Origin: Nocardia miyunensis NBRC 108239
GTDB taxonomy: Bacteria > Actinomycetota > Actinomycetes > Mycobacteriales > Mycobacteriaceae
Assembly (NCBI RefSeq): GCF_001613065.1
Contig: NZ_BDBQ01000048.1
Location: 1-64,000 of the forward strand
DNA length: 64,000 nt
Direction: 5' to 3'
Position numbers and translations under genes: made by a program. This document shows, piece after piece, positions 28,366 to 37,270 of the stretch (the first letter of the stretch is position 1; the number at the start of each line of letters is the position of its first letter). A model generated the notes under the pieces. The model searched no databases. It worked only from the letters and a program-made list of their open reading frames with translations, and was not told where the DNA came from.

Positions 28366-31290
28366 TCAGTGCAGCAATCCGCCGGTGATATCCACACCCG
28401 CATGCGTCTCGGTGGTCGTGGCAGCGTTGGTATCGCCGAACAATCCAGCACCCGCCGTATGCGCCGTGCCGTCCAGCCCGCCCCCGAGCGAACCGTTCCC
28501 CCCGGCGCTCAGCGTGCTGTCGATCGTGCTGTGCGTCGCGGCCCCCAGAGCCGAGTCCACCCCATTCCCGAACGCGTGCGAAACATCCACACTCGCCCAG
28601 GGATTCGCCGCCGCCGAGGGGGTGCCGCCGAGTTCACCACCGACCCCCAACGCACTGTGCACCGCGCTGTCGGCCACCCCGCCCACACTCGCCCCGACCC
28701 CGGATTCGAGCCCCGTCCCGGTATGCACCGCCGCATCGGACACCCCCAAATCTCCACCGCTGTGCACAGCCGCCCCACCGGCCCCCGACACCCCGGTGGA
28801 CAACCCCGTCCCAGCCGAAACCGCCGAATTCACCCCCGCCGACACAACTGTGGACAAATCACTCCCAGCATGAACAGCCGAATCCCCTCCGGTCGAAAGC
28901 GTTGTGGACAAACCACTTCCAGCCTGCGCGGCCGAATCGGCACCGGTCGACAACGTCGTGGACAACCCGCTTCCCACACGCAGCGCCGAATCGACCCCCG
29001 ACGACAACGTCGTCGAAAGCCCACTCCCCGCCTGCACCCCCGACTCAGCAACCGTCGACAAACTCGTGGCGCCCCCGGCCCCCGCCGACAGCCCCGAATC
29101 CACGCCCGCCGCAACCGATGTCGACAGACCGTCTCCGGCCTGCGACACCGAATCCGCACCCGACGACAACGTTGTGGATAGACCGCTCCCGGCCTGCACC
29201 ACCGAATTCGCAGCCGTCGACAGGTTCGTGCCCGCGGCAACCGCCGAATCCGCGCCCGCCGCCAATGCCGAGGACAGATCGCCATTGGCGGACAGCACCG
29301 AACCCATTCCGGACGACAGCGCTGTGGACAACTCGGTACCGGCCTGCACCGCCGAATCCACACCGGACGACAGGCCCGTCCCGACCGACAAGACCGACTC
29401 TCCACTCGAGGACAAGGTTGTGGACAGATCACCACCAGCCTGAAGTACCGAATCCGCCGCAGCCGACAGGCCTGTGGACAGATCGCTCCCGGCACTCACA
29501 GCACCACCGAGCTCCGACGAGAGCCCGGTCGCCACCCCCGTTCCGATCCGCGCCCCCAGCCCGGCGAGATCACCGGCGGCCGTGGTCAGACCGGTGGTCG
29601 ATGCGCTCGCCTCCGCGCCCAGTCCCGTATTCAATGCACTCGCCGCGTCGGCGACCGCCCGACCTGCGGCGTCGAAAGTCACGTTCGTGCCCGCGCCGAT
29701 CGGGGCGGCGGCGGCCTCGGCCACCCCTTGAAGATCGCCCATCACACCGGCGGTTCCGTTCACCGCATCGCCGAGCCCCGCAGCCCCGGCAACCAACGCT
29801 CCGACTCCGCTGGTCAGACCGGCTGTGACCGCGGTGGTCGCAGCTGCCCCGGCACCGGCGGCCGCATCGAGCCCGCTCGCGAGTTCCGTCCCCAGCGTTG
29901 CGGCCGATTCGATACCTGCGCCCAGGCCCGCAGCCGACTCGAGACCGGCACTCAGCTCGGTCCCCAGTCCCGCAGCCGCGCCAAGACCCGCGGCAGATTC
30001 CACACCCGTAACCAATTCGGTGGCCGACTCAGCAGCCGAGCTCAGGCTCGCAGCGGACCCGAGACCTGCGCTGAGCTCAGTACCCAGGTCAACGGCAGAG
30101 CCCAGACTCGCGCCCAGTTCCGCGCCCAACCCGGCACCCGACTCCAGGCCGGCACCGAGACCGGCGGCAGACCCCAGAGCGGTACCCAGTTCACCACTCA
30201 ACCCGGTACCCGAGCCGGCAACCGACTCCAGGCCCGCACTCAGCGCACCGCCGAGGTCGGCGACCGACTCCGAACCAGCACCCAACCCCGCAGCCGATGC
30301 CAAGCCGGCACCGAGCTCACCGCCCAGGTTTGCAGCGGACTCCAGCGCGCCCAGTTCCGCGCCTACCCCGGCAGCGGACTCCAGGCCTGCGCCGAGACCT
30401 ACGGCAGACCCCAGGCCGGTGCCGAGTTCAGCGCTCACCCCGGTACCCAAGCCGGCAACCGACTCCAGGCCGGCACTCAGCGCACCGCCGAGGTTGGTGG
30501 CCGAGTCCAGACCAGCACCCAACTCACCGCCGAGGTTGGCGACCGACTCCAAACCAGCACCCAACTCACCGCCAAGGTTGGTAGCCGACTCCAGGGCGGC
30601 GTTCAGGGTTCCGGTGGGTGCCAGGGTTGTGGCCAGGTTGGTTGCTGAGGTCAGGTCGGATTCTGCTCGAGTGGCGAGGTCGGCGGCGGTTTCCAGGACG
30701 GTGTTCGCGCCGAGGCCCAGTTGTTGGGTGGTGGTGGTTGCGGCTGATGCGGCTGCCAGGCCGAGGGCGGCCGCGGCTGCTCCGGCTTCGAGTGCGGCTT
30801 CAGCGCCGAGCCCGGCCGCGGCGCCGGCAGCGGTGCCGAGACCCAGGCCTGCTCCGACACCGGCACCGAGTTCCGCGCCGAGATCAGCACCTGTGCCAAG
30901 AGCACCGCCCAATCCCGTGCCGAGTCCGATACCGGTACCCAATCCCCCACCGGCACCCAATCCCGCACCGGCCCCTAGTCCCACACCAGCACCACCCCCG
31001 GCTCCAACGCCACCACCAACCCCAACCCCGGCACCGGCACCGGCACCGGCACCGAGGCTTGCGCCGGCCTGGCCTCCGGAACCCGCAGCGACGATCGCCG
31101 CGAGCTGATCGCCTCCGGCGACCAGGGCCGATTCGGCGACCATGGGGGCTACGGCGGCTATGTCCTCGGGGGTGACCGCGCCCAGGCCTGCGGCGGTGAG
31201 GGCCTCGGTGGGGTTGATGCAGTAGCCCGTGGCGGCCTCGTGGTCGCGGAGCAGGGCGAGGATGAATTCGAGAATGGCGTTGGGGGTCAT
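28366..31290 (-). CDS. iniB: IniB-like giant Ala/Gly/Ser repeat protein
   Basis: 974 residues, about twice the M. tuberculosis IniB. The first 60 residues (MTPNAILEFILALLRDHEAA, AGLGAVTPEDIAAV) match the helical IniB N-terminal domain. The rest is repeats in two blocks. The first is a glycine-rich part that turns into 14-residue units like NLGGELGAGLESVA. The second, C-terminal block has 18-residue units like GSGLSTTLSSGVDSALRV. There is no classic signal peptide and no membrane segment. The ATG at 31290 was chosen because GGGAGA precedes it and the IniB domain begins there. First gene of the operon, divergent from the Hsp70-like gene. Confidence 0.85.
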   Translation of the reverse strand: MTPNAILEFILALLRDHEAATGYCINPTEALTAAGLGAVTPEDIAAVAPMVAESALVAGGDQLAAIVAAGSGGQAGASLGAGAGAGAGVGVGGGVGAGGGAGVGLGAGAGLGAGGGLGTGIGLGTGLGGALGTGADLGAELGAGVGAGLGLGTAAGAAAGLGAEAALEAGAAAAALGLAAASAATTTTQQLGLGANTVLETAADLATRAESDLTSATNLATTLAPTGTLNAALESATNLGGELGAGLESVANLGGELGAGLDSATNLGGALSAGLESVAGLGTGVSAELGTGLGSAVGLGAGLESAAGVGAELGALESAANLGGELGAGLASAAGLGAGSESVADLGGALSAGLESVAGSGTGLSGELGTALGSAAGLGAGLESGAGLGAELGASLGSAVDLGTELSAGLGSAASLSSAAESATELVTGVESAAGLGAAAGLGTELSAGLESAAGLGAGIESAATLGTELASGLDAAAGAGAAATTAVTAGLTSGVGALVAGAAGLGDAVNGTAGVMGDLQGVAEAAAAPIGAGTNVTFDAAGRAVADAASALNTGLGAEASASTTGLTTAAGDLAGLGARIGTGVATGLSSELGGAVSAGSDLSTGLSAAADSVLQAGGDLSTTLSSSGESVLSVGTGLSSGVDSAVQAGTELSTALSSGMGSVLSANGDLSSALAAGADSAVAAGTNLSTAANSVVQAGSGLSTTLSSGADSVSQAGDGLSTSVAAGVDSGLSAGAGGATSLSTVAESGVQAGSGLSTTLSSGVDSALRVGSGLSTTLSTGADSAAQAGSGLSTTLSTGGDSAVHAGSDLSTVVSAGVNSAVSAGTGLSTGVSGAGGAAVHSGGDLGVSDAAVHTGTGLESGVGASVGGVADSAVHSALGVGGELGGTPSAAANPWASVDVSHAFGNGVDSALGAATHSTIDSTLSAGGNGSLGGGLDGTAHTAGAGLFGDTNAATTTETHAGVDITGGLLH
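28780..29500 (-). repeat. 54-base coding repeats inside the iniB-like gene
   Basis: In-frame 54-base units encode the 18-residue GSGLSTTLS-type repeats. The LSTT/LSTV codons often read TTGTCCACA: on the plus strand exact TGTGGACAA copies lie at 28849, 28903 and 29323, and one-mismatch copies at 28796, 28957, 29173, 29419 and 29473. Confidence 0.85.
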
Positions 31291-31372
31291 CGCGTCTCCC
31301 GGGTCGGCGGACACTGACGATCCGCGGTGTGAATTGCCATCGACGCTAGAAACCTCGGCGACAACGCGAAAC

Positions 31373-31440
31373 GGGGTGAAACCCCCTGATATCGAGACCG
31401 GTCCCGTTGGGGGTATGTCCCGCATTAGGGGAATTTCCCC
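31373..31440. promoter_or_regulatory. Two GGGG/CCCC palindromes in the iniB / Hsp70-like divergent promoter region
   Basis: GGGGT-GAA-ACCCC (31373-31385) and GGGGAATTTCCCC (31428-31440) are 55 bases apart in the 270-base region between the two divergent starts. A further GGGGGTATGTCCC lies between them. They are plausible binding sites for a shared regulator; the LuxR gene downstream of the Hsp70-like gene is the obvious candidate. Pattern only. Confidence 0.5.
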
Positions 31441-31560
31441 GCAATTACCCGACCACCGGTAACGGGGACACCCCAGCAACCGAAAGGTTCGTTAGGTCGG
31501 CAGACCGCAGCACTCGCCGATTCACGCACCGCGTGTTCAGAACGAGACAGGGGTTCTCGC

Positions 31561-33213
31561 ATGACTCAGGACCTGACGCTCGGCATCACCGCCGGGTCGT
31601 CACAGACGGTGGCCGTGCTCGCGCCGGATTCCGGCCGGGCGAACGGCTTCACCGTCCGCACCCGGCCGACCGCACCCGGTCTGGCGCCGGAGCTGGCGCG
31701 CACACTGCCCGCGCGGGTCGGGGATCCGGTGGACATCCGCACCGACGACGGCCGTGCCCTCGCCCCGGCCGATCTGCTCGCCGAAACCATCGCCGCGGCG
31801 GTGCGCGATATCGGACCCGCGAGCACCGTGGCCGCGTTCCCCGCCTGGTGGTCGCCGCACGCGGTGCGGGCCCAGCGCGACGCACTCGATCGCGCGGGTC
31901 TGAGCAACGTCGTCCTGGTCCCGGAGCCCTCGGCGGCCGTGCGCTGGCTCGAGACCACACACGACATCGCCGACGACACGACGGTGGTGGTGTACGACCT
32001 GGGCGCGACCGGCGTGACCGTCTCGGTTGTCGACACCGGACCCGACGGCGGGCCCCGCGGCGAATCGCTGCACTCCACCGCGGTCTCCGGTGACGAATTC
32101 GATCTACTGATCATGCGCTATGTGCTGGCAAATGCCGTGTGCGATAACGATTTCGACCCTTTCGATCCGGCGATCGAGCAGGAATTGGCCGTTATCCGAC
32201 AGCACAGTGGAAATGCCAAAGAGGTGCTGTCCGGAAATACCGCCACGTCGGTTCCGGTCCGGCTGCCGGGTAGCACCCGAGACGTCCGCCTGGTCCGCGA
32301 CGAACTCGAGGATCTGCTTCGGCAGCACCTGCTGGCCACGCTGCAAGTGATCGACGAGGCGATGCGCCGGGCCGGCGTGGACCGCGATTCGGTCGGCCGC
32401 ATCCTGCTCACCGGCGGCGGCGCATCGATTCCTCTGGTCACCGAGCTGATCTCGACCGAATTCGGCGTTCCGGTGGTCGCCGCCGACGATCCGGCGCACA
32501 CCAGCGCTTCGGGCGCGGCACTGCTGGCGGCCGAACTGCTCGCGGATTCGGCGGTTTCGGAGATCCCGCGCGACACTGCCGCGCAACGCGCGCCCGAGCG
32601 GTCGGCCGACGCCGTCCCGGACATCCCCGCGGCTACGAAAACACCTGTCCTACCCGAACTTCCACAAGACCCCGCACCCGACCGGCCCAGCTCGCGCCGA
32701 CGGGTGATCCTGGCCGCCGCCGCGGCCATCGCGGCAGTGGCGCTGGCCACCGGGACGCTCGCACTGGGCACCACCACCCCGACGACGAGTTCGCCCGCGG
32801 CCGTGACCAGTACGACCGGCAACGCACACTCGGGCGCCTCGGCGCCCGGCGAGGCATCGGGCGGAGATGTCGCATCCGCGGCCCCGGCGGCGAATTCGGC
32901 CACCACGCGGAACGGAGTCGCCCCCACCTCGGCGACCGCCGCACCCGTGGCAGGCACGGCCGCTGCACAGTCGAAATCCTCTGCAGCCCAGTCGAATTCG
33001 ACTCAATCACCGAATACCGCGGCGCAACAACCGGTCACGGTGATCACGGTCCCGGCGATCCAGCAGCCCGCCGCTCCGACGGTCCCGGCCGCACCCACCG
33101 TTCCCAGTGCGCCACTGGGCAATTCCGGCACCAATCCGCTGAACCAGGCGGGCAATGCTCTCGGCACGGTACTGCAGGCACCGGGACGGATACTCCCGCA
33201 GACGGGTAAGTGA
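31561..33213 (+). CDS. Membrane-anchored Hsp70-like (actin-fold) protein with secreted tail
   Basis: 550 residues. Residues 1-330 resemble the Hsp70 ATPase domain: LGITAGSSQTVAVL (phosphate-1 region, without the usual DLGTT), VVVYDLGATGVTVSVVD (phosphate-2, 142-158) and LLTGGGASIPLVTEL (adenosine motif, 282-296). There is no substrate-binding domain. Instead a cytoplasmic linker leads to a membrane segment (381-403) and about 145 residues of Ser/Thr/Ala/Pro-rich external tail. It is probably a sensor or scaffold rather than a folding chaperone. The LuxR gene starts 10 bases after its stop, so they are co-expressed. A paralogue is at 53.1-54.5 kb. Confidence 0.82.
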   Translation: MTQDLTLGITAGSSQTVAVLAPDSGRANGFTVRTRPTAPGLAPELARTLPARVGDPVDIRTDDGRALAPADLLAETIAAAVRDIGPASTVAAFPAWWSPHAVRAQRDALDRAGLSNVVLVPEPSAAVRWLETTHDIADDTTVVVYDLGATGVTVSVVDTGPDGGPRGESLHSTAVSGDEFDLLIMRYVLANAVCDNDFDPFDPAIEQELAVIRQHSGNAKEVLSGNTATSVPVRLPGSTRDVRLVRDELEDLLRQHLLATLQVIDEAMRRAGVDRDSVGRILLTGGGASIPLVTELISTEFGVPVVAADDPAHTSASGAALLAAELLADSAVSEIPRDTAAQRAPERSADAVPDIPAATKTPVLPELPQDPAPDRPSSRRRVILAAAAAIAAVALATGTLALGTTTPTTSSPAAVTSTTGNAHSGASAPGEASGGDVASAAPAANSATTRNGVAPTSATAAPVAGTAAAQSKSSAAQSNSTQSPNTAAQQPVTVITVPAIQQPAAPTVPAAPTVPSAPLGNSGTNPLNQAGNALGTVLQAPGRILPQTGK

Positions 33214-33223
33214 GGTAATATCG

Positions 33224-35866
33224 GTGGCCGGAAATCCTGCCGTCGCGGTCGAATCGCTGCCCGGAGCACGAGATATCCTGCGCGAACTGGAATCCGGTGA
33301 CGGTGAGTTCGTCCACCTGATCCGGGGACGCGCGGCGACGGGCAAATCCACCCTGCTCGGCGCGGTCCGCACGCGCCTGCGCGCCCGCGGCATCCCCACC
33401 TGCGACACCGTCACCGAGGCACTGGCGCCCGGCGCCCGGCCCGTGCTGATCCTGGACGACGCGCACACCCTCGACCCGGTAGAACTGGAAAAGCTCAGCG
33501 CCGCAATCGGTTCGGACTGCGGCACGATCATCGTCGCGGCCCGCCCCCGCCCGCACGACAGCGCCCTGCGCACCCTCACCGACGCGGTGTCCCGCCGCGG
33601 CCGGGTGACCGACCTGCGCCCGCTCGGCGTCAGCGATATCGCCCCCTTCGCGCGCGAACTGGGCATGATGACCCCGCGCGCGATCGTCGAACACGTGCAC
33701 CGCCGGACCGGCGGAATCCACGGCGGCGTGGTCGCCACGCTGTCCGCGGCCAGCGCCACCCGCCTCGACGCGGGCATCGCCGCGGTCGACCGCGCCGTCA
33801 CCGGCTGGGCGCGCTCGATGCTCGAGGATACCGATCCCGATCTGCTGGACGTCTTCGTCGTCGCCACCACCGGCACCGGCCTCGACCCCGACGAACTCAC
33901 CGAGATCCTGGGCACGAACTATTCCACCGCAAGGGATCTCATCGATCGCGCACGTTCGACGGCACTGGTGACCGACGCCGATCTGCTGCTGGACGCGGCG
34001 GTGGCCCCGCTGCGCACGCTGGTCGGCGACCGCCGCTTCCTGGCCGTGCAGCGTCGGCTGCTACAGGCCCGCCTGGATGCCGGGCTGCTGCGTGATCACA
34101 CCGCCCTGCTGCTCGCCGAATCCGGCGTCCACGACGCCCGACTGTCCGAATTCCTTTGCGCCGCAGCCGAAAACGCAGGCGACGAGGCGGTCCGCTATTA
34201 CGCCGCCGCCGAACGCAGCGGCGCGGACCGGCGATCCATCGCGATCCGCTGGGCCGAGGCCGCCGCCCGCACCGGTGACGGAGACACCGCACTGCGGCTG
34301 GCCGAACCGATCCTCGGCGATCCGGCCGCAGCGCGCTCGGATCTAACCGCGGCCGTTCGGATCTGCGCCGGAGTGTGGACCCGGCGCGGGCTCGCGGGAC
34401 GCGCCGCGCGGCTGTACACCTGGCTCGGGCCGGAACGGGTGGGCGTCGATTGGGCCCTGGGAGCGAGCGTGCTGTACCTGTCCGGCGACCCCGAGGCCGC
34501 CGCCGCGTTCTCGGCCTCGGCGGATCTGTGGCCGCCGACCGAGGCCGCCACCCGCTCGGGCCTGGTCGCCGACGCCCTCGCTCGGACGATCGGCGAATCC
34601 GACCGCGCCGCAGCGGTTTCCGCCGCGTCCGCACTCATCCAGGCCGCCCGCGCCGACAACGCCTCCCCCGGCCCCGACCGCTTCGTTCCCTACACCGCGA
34701 CATCCATCGCCACCCTGCTGTGCCTGAGCATGGGCGAACCGCAGCGAGCCGCGGATGCCCTGCGCGGCAGCTCCGCCCGACCGCTGCCCGAATCGGCACA
34801 CGCACCGCACAACCACACCCCGGCCACGTCGCCGCACGCCAGTCCCACCCCGATGCCGGCCACGTCGCGACATTCACCGCACAGCGGTGTCACCCCGTTC
34901 AAATCCACCCACACGCAACACGTCCTGGCGGCATGGATCGCGATGCTCGGCGGCGACGAACAGGCAGCCGCGACGCTCGTCGCCGATCTGGATCTTCCCG
35001 CACTCCCACCGCGTGAGCGCCTGCTCGCGCACGGCGTCCGGGTCGGGCTGGCCCGGCGCGGCGGCGACCACACGGCGCTGAGCCTGGCCTGGCAGGCCGC
35101 CCATCCGCTGTTCGACGACGTCGGCGCGGACCTGCTGGCGCTGTTGCCGATCGGCGAGCTGTGGCTGGCCGGTATCCGGTTGAACGACGAGGGCCGGATC
35201 GCCGCACTGGTCGAGGGCGCGCGGGAGTTGTTGTGCCGCTTGGGTAATCCGCCCGCGTGGGCGAATGCCTTCCACTGGTACGCGATTCAGGCGGCGATCG
35301 CCCGGATGTGCCCCGACGAGCTGCTGCCACCGGCCCATCGGCTCAAGGCCGCCGCCGAGACCGGCGATCCGCACGCCGCGGTCCTGGCCGACGCGGGCCG
35401 CACGTGGATCCTGGTGTTGCGCGGCGAGGTGGACCGCGACCGGGTGACCGCCGCGGTGCGCAGACTCGCCGAGATCGGGCTGAGCTGGGATGCCGCCCGG
35501 TTGGCCAGCGAGGCGGCGCTGGCGGGCCAGGATCCGGCGGACTCGACCGCACTGCTGAAATTGGCGCGCACCGTCCGCGCCGACGCCCGCCCGCCGCAGC
35601 GCCCGGCCGATCCGGCCGTCCCGGCGCAGCCCGAGCGCCCCGAACCCGCACCCGTGCCGGGCCCGGTGCTGAGCGAGCGCGAACGCGAGGTCGCCGAGCT
35701 GGTCCTACTCGGGATGACCTATCGCGAGATCGGCGCTCGGCTGTACATCTCGGCCAAGACGGTGGAGCATCATGTCGCGCGGATCCGACGTCGGATCGGA
35801 GCCGGGTCGCGTTCGGAGCTATTGTCGATGCTTCGCGCCATGGGGCACGGTTCGCTGCTCGTCTAG
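33224..35866 (+). CDS. Large ATPase/LuxR-type transcription regulator (Rv0339c position)
   Basis: 880 residues in the STAND/LAL style: an N-terminal NTPase with Walker A GRAATGKST (about 35-43) and Walker B-like VLILDDAHT (74-82), a long helical repeat middle, and a C-terminal LuxR helix-turn-helix (LSEREREVAELVLLGMTYRE, then ISAKTVEHHVARIRRR). The GTG at 33224 was chosen because GAGG lies about eight bases upstream and it follows the previous stop by 10 bases. In M. tuberculosis the LuxR-like Rv0339c lies between Rv0338c and the iniBAC region, as here. A His/Pro/Thr-rich segment (about residues 525-565) looks like a disordered insertion. Likely target: the divergent iniB promoter, by context only. 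Confidence 0.87.
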   Translation: MAGNPAVAVESLPGARDILRELESGDGEFVHLIRGRAATGKSTLLGAVRTRLRARGIPTCDTVTEALAPGARPVLILDDAHTLDPVELEKLSAAIGSDCGTIIVAARPRPHDSALRTLTDAVSRRGRVTDLRPLGVSDIAPFARELGMMTPRAIVEHVHRRTGGIHGGVVATLSAASATRLDAGIAAVDRAVTGWARSMLEDTDPDLLDVFVVATTGTGLDPDELTEILGTNYSTARDLIDRARSTALVTDADLLLDAAVAPLRTLVGDRRFLAVQRRLLQARLDAGLLRDHTALLLAESGVHDARLSEFLCAAAENAGDEAVRYYAAAERSGADRRSIAIRWAEAAARTGDGDTALRLAEPILGDPAAARSDLTAAVRICAGVWTRRGLAGRAARLYTWLGPERVGVDWALGASVLYLSGDPEAAAAFSASADLWPPTEAATRSGLVADALARTIGESDRAAAVSAASALIQAARADNASPGPDRFVPYTATSIATLLCLSMGEPQRAADALRGSSARPLPESAHAPHNHTPATSPHASPTPMPATSRHSPHSGVTPFKSTHTQHVLAAWIAMLGGDEQAAATLVADLDLPALPPRERLLAHGVRVGLARRGGDHTALSLAWQAAHPLFDDVGADLLALLPIGELWLAGIRLNDEGRIAALVEGARELLCRLGNPPAWANAFHWYAIQAAIARMCPDELLPPAHRLKAAAETGDPHAAVLADAGRTWILVLRGEVDRDRVTAAVRRLAEIGLSWDAARLASEAALAGQDPADSTALLKLARTVRADARPPQRPADPAVPAQPERPEPAPVPGPVLSEREREVAELVLLGMTYREIGARLYISAKTVEHHVARIRRRIGAGSRSELLSMLRAMGHGSLLV

Positions 35867-35913
35867 GCCGGTGCGAACACGAACCCGGGATGGACCAGAG
35901 CGAGGTAACGAGG

Positions 35914-37101
35914 ATGGCCACAGGGGTGGGCCTGCGAATCGCCGACGACGAATGCCTGGCGGCGATCGTCACCGGTGCGGGCGGCGAACCCGGGGAAGAG
36001 GCGTCCGAGCCGTACTTCGTCGTGCGGGAATCGGTCCTGCACATGTCCGACGACGGCGACACCGCACTGGGCGGGGATCCCCCGGCCGGACCGTCGCATT
36101 CCATCACCGGATTCGCCTCGGCCGTCGGCGACCCGGCCGGGATCAGCGTCGACGACGGCGAGGCGTATCGGGCCGAGGATCTGCTGGCCACGGCCCTGTT
36201 CTGCCTGATCGATCTGGCCGCGGCGCAGCTGAGCGGCCCCGCCGAGTTCTACGCCGTCCATCCCGCGGACTGGCCCGCCGCCCAGGTGCTGGCACTGCGT
36301 GATGCCCTGGACTATCTGGGCCTGCGGTCGGTCGTGCTGATCAGCGAGGCGATCCTGCCCGACGCGCGGACCGGCCGGGAGATCGCCGCCGCGGCCGCAC
36401 GGGGTGCGCTGACCGCGGTGCTGTCCACTCCGGCGGGCACCACCCCGCCGGATCCGCGTCCCGCGGAGAACCCGCTCGAGGCCACCGACGTCCTGCCCGC
36501 GATCCGCGCGGCCGAACCGGTGGCGCAGGCGTATTCCGCGGCCATCCCGATCGACCGCTCCGGCGCCGCCGAACCGCCGCCCGCCCCGGCCGCGGAGCCG
36601 ACCGCGACCAAGCTGGCTCCGGCGGTGCTCGCACCCCCCGACTCCGGCGGCCGACGCACCCCGCTGCTGATCGCCGCGGCCGCCACGATCGGCCTGCTGC
36701 TCGGCGGCATCGTGGTGGCGCTGCTGCTCAGCGGCGGCGACTCGACGCCGACGGTGCCCGACGCCCGTTCCGACCTGACGCCGACGAATCAGCCCACCAG
36801 GACGCCGCATCCGCCGGTCACCACCAGGCGCGTCCCGGTCACGATCGTCCCGCAGCCTCCGGCGCGACGCACCGTCGCCCCGCCGCCGACCTCGACCGCG
36901 CCACCGCCACCGCCGACCACGAAGTCGCCCGCCGCCACTCCGCACACCTCGCCCACCCCCGAACCGAGCGTCACGACCGACCCCGACGACCCCTGGGGCA
37001 CCCCGCCCCCTCAATCGCCGTACTTTCCATACACTTTCGACCCGTACTCGACGTTCCCGGTGCCGCCGACCTTCGGTTTCCCTTCAGCGGGCATTCCCTG
37101 A
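35914..37101 (+). CDS. Membrane protein with truncated Hsp70-like N-terminus (DUF7159-like)
   Basis: 395 residues. Residues 1-150 align by eye with the first part of the Hsp70-like protein two genes upstream: VGDPAGISVDDGEAYRAEDL against VGDPVDIRTDDGRALAPADL, then ALRDALDYLGLRSVVLISEA against AQRDALDRAGLSNVVLVPEP. The phosphate-2 and adenosine motifs are missing, so it is a shortened actin-fold relative that should not bind ATP normally. A Pro-rich linker, a membrane segment (250-273) and a Pro/Thr-rich external tail follow. The start at 35914 has GAGG at eight bases; an ATG at 35890 is possible. It begins about 50 bases after the LuxR gene. Confidence 0.78.
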   Translation: MATGVGLRIADDECLAAIVTGAGGEPGEEASEPYFVVRESVLHMSDDGDTALGGDPPAGPSHSITGFASAVGDPAGISVDDGEAYRAEDLLATALFCLIDLAAAQLSGPAEFYAVHPADWPAAQVLALRDALDYLGLRSVVLISEAILPDARTGREIAAAAARGALTAVLSTPAGTTPPDPRPAENPLEATDVLPAIRAAEPVAQAYSAAIPIDRSGAAEPPPAPAAEPTATKLAPAVLAPPDSGGRRTPLLIAAAATIGLLLGGIVVALLLSGGDSTPTVPDARSDLTPTNQPTRTPHPPVTTRRVPVTIVPQPPARRTVAPPPTSTAPPPPPTTKSPAATPHTSPTPEPSVTTDPDDPWGTPPPQSPYFPYTFDPYSTFPVPPTFGFPSAGIP

Positions 37102-37270
37102 TCGGTTCATAGCGAACTTCGCGCGTTTGTGCCTTAAAGTGATGCGCTGACCGTAATAATCCGGCGTCGGCCGGAGGGCGCGGTCGGCAGCAGAGCGAGG
37201 GTCGTTGTCGCGCAACGAAACACGGCACTCGGATCTACCGGCACAATCGGGTGCCCTACGAAGGGACTTC

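Noticed and set aside
28780..29500. CRISPR-like periodic repeats
   Set aside because: The 54-base units are in-frame coding repeats with no unique spacers, and no cas genes are nearby.
29825..31108. Pro/Ala/Ser-rich plus-strand open frame opposite the iniB-like gene
   Set aside because: It is the complement of the Gly/Ala/Leu repeats. The minus-strand frame has a ribosome-binding site and the IniB head.
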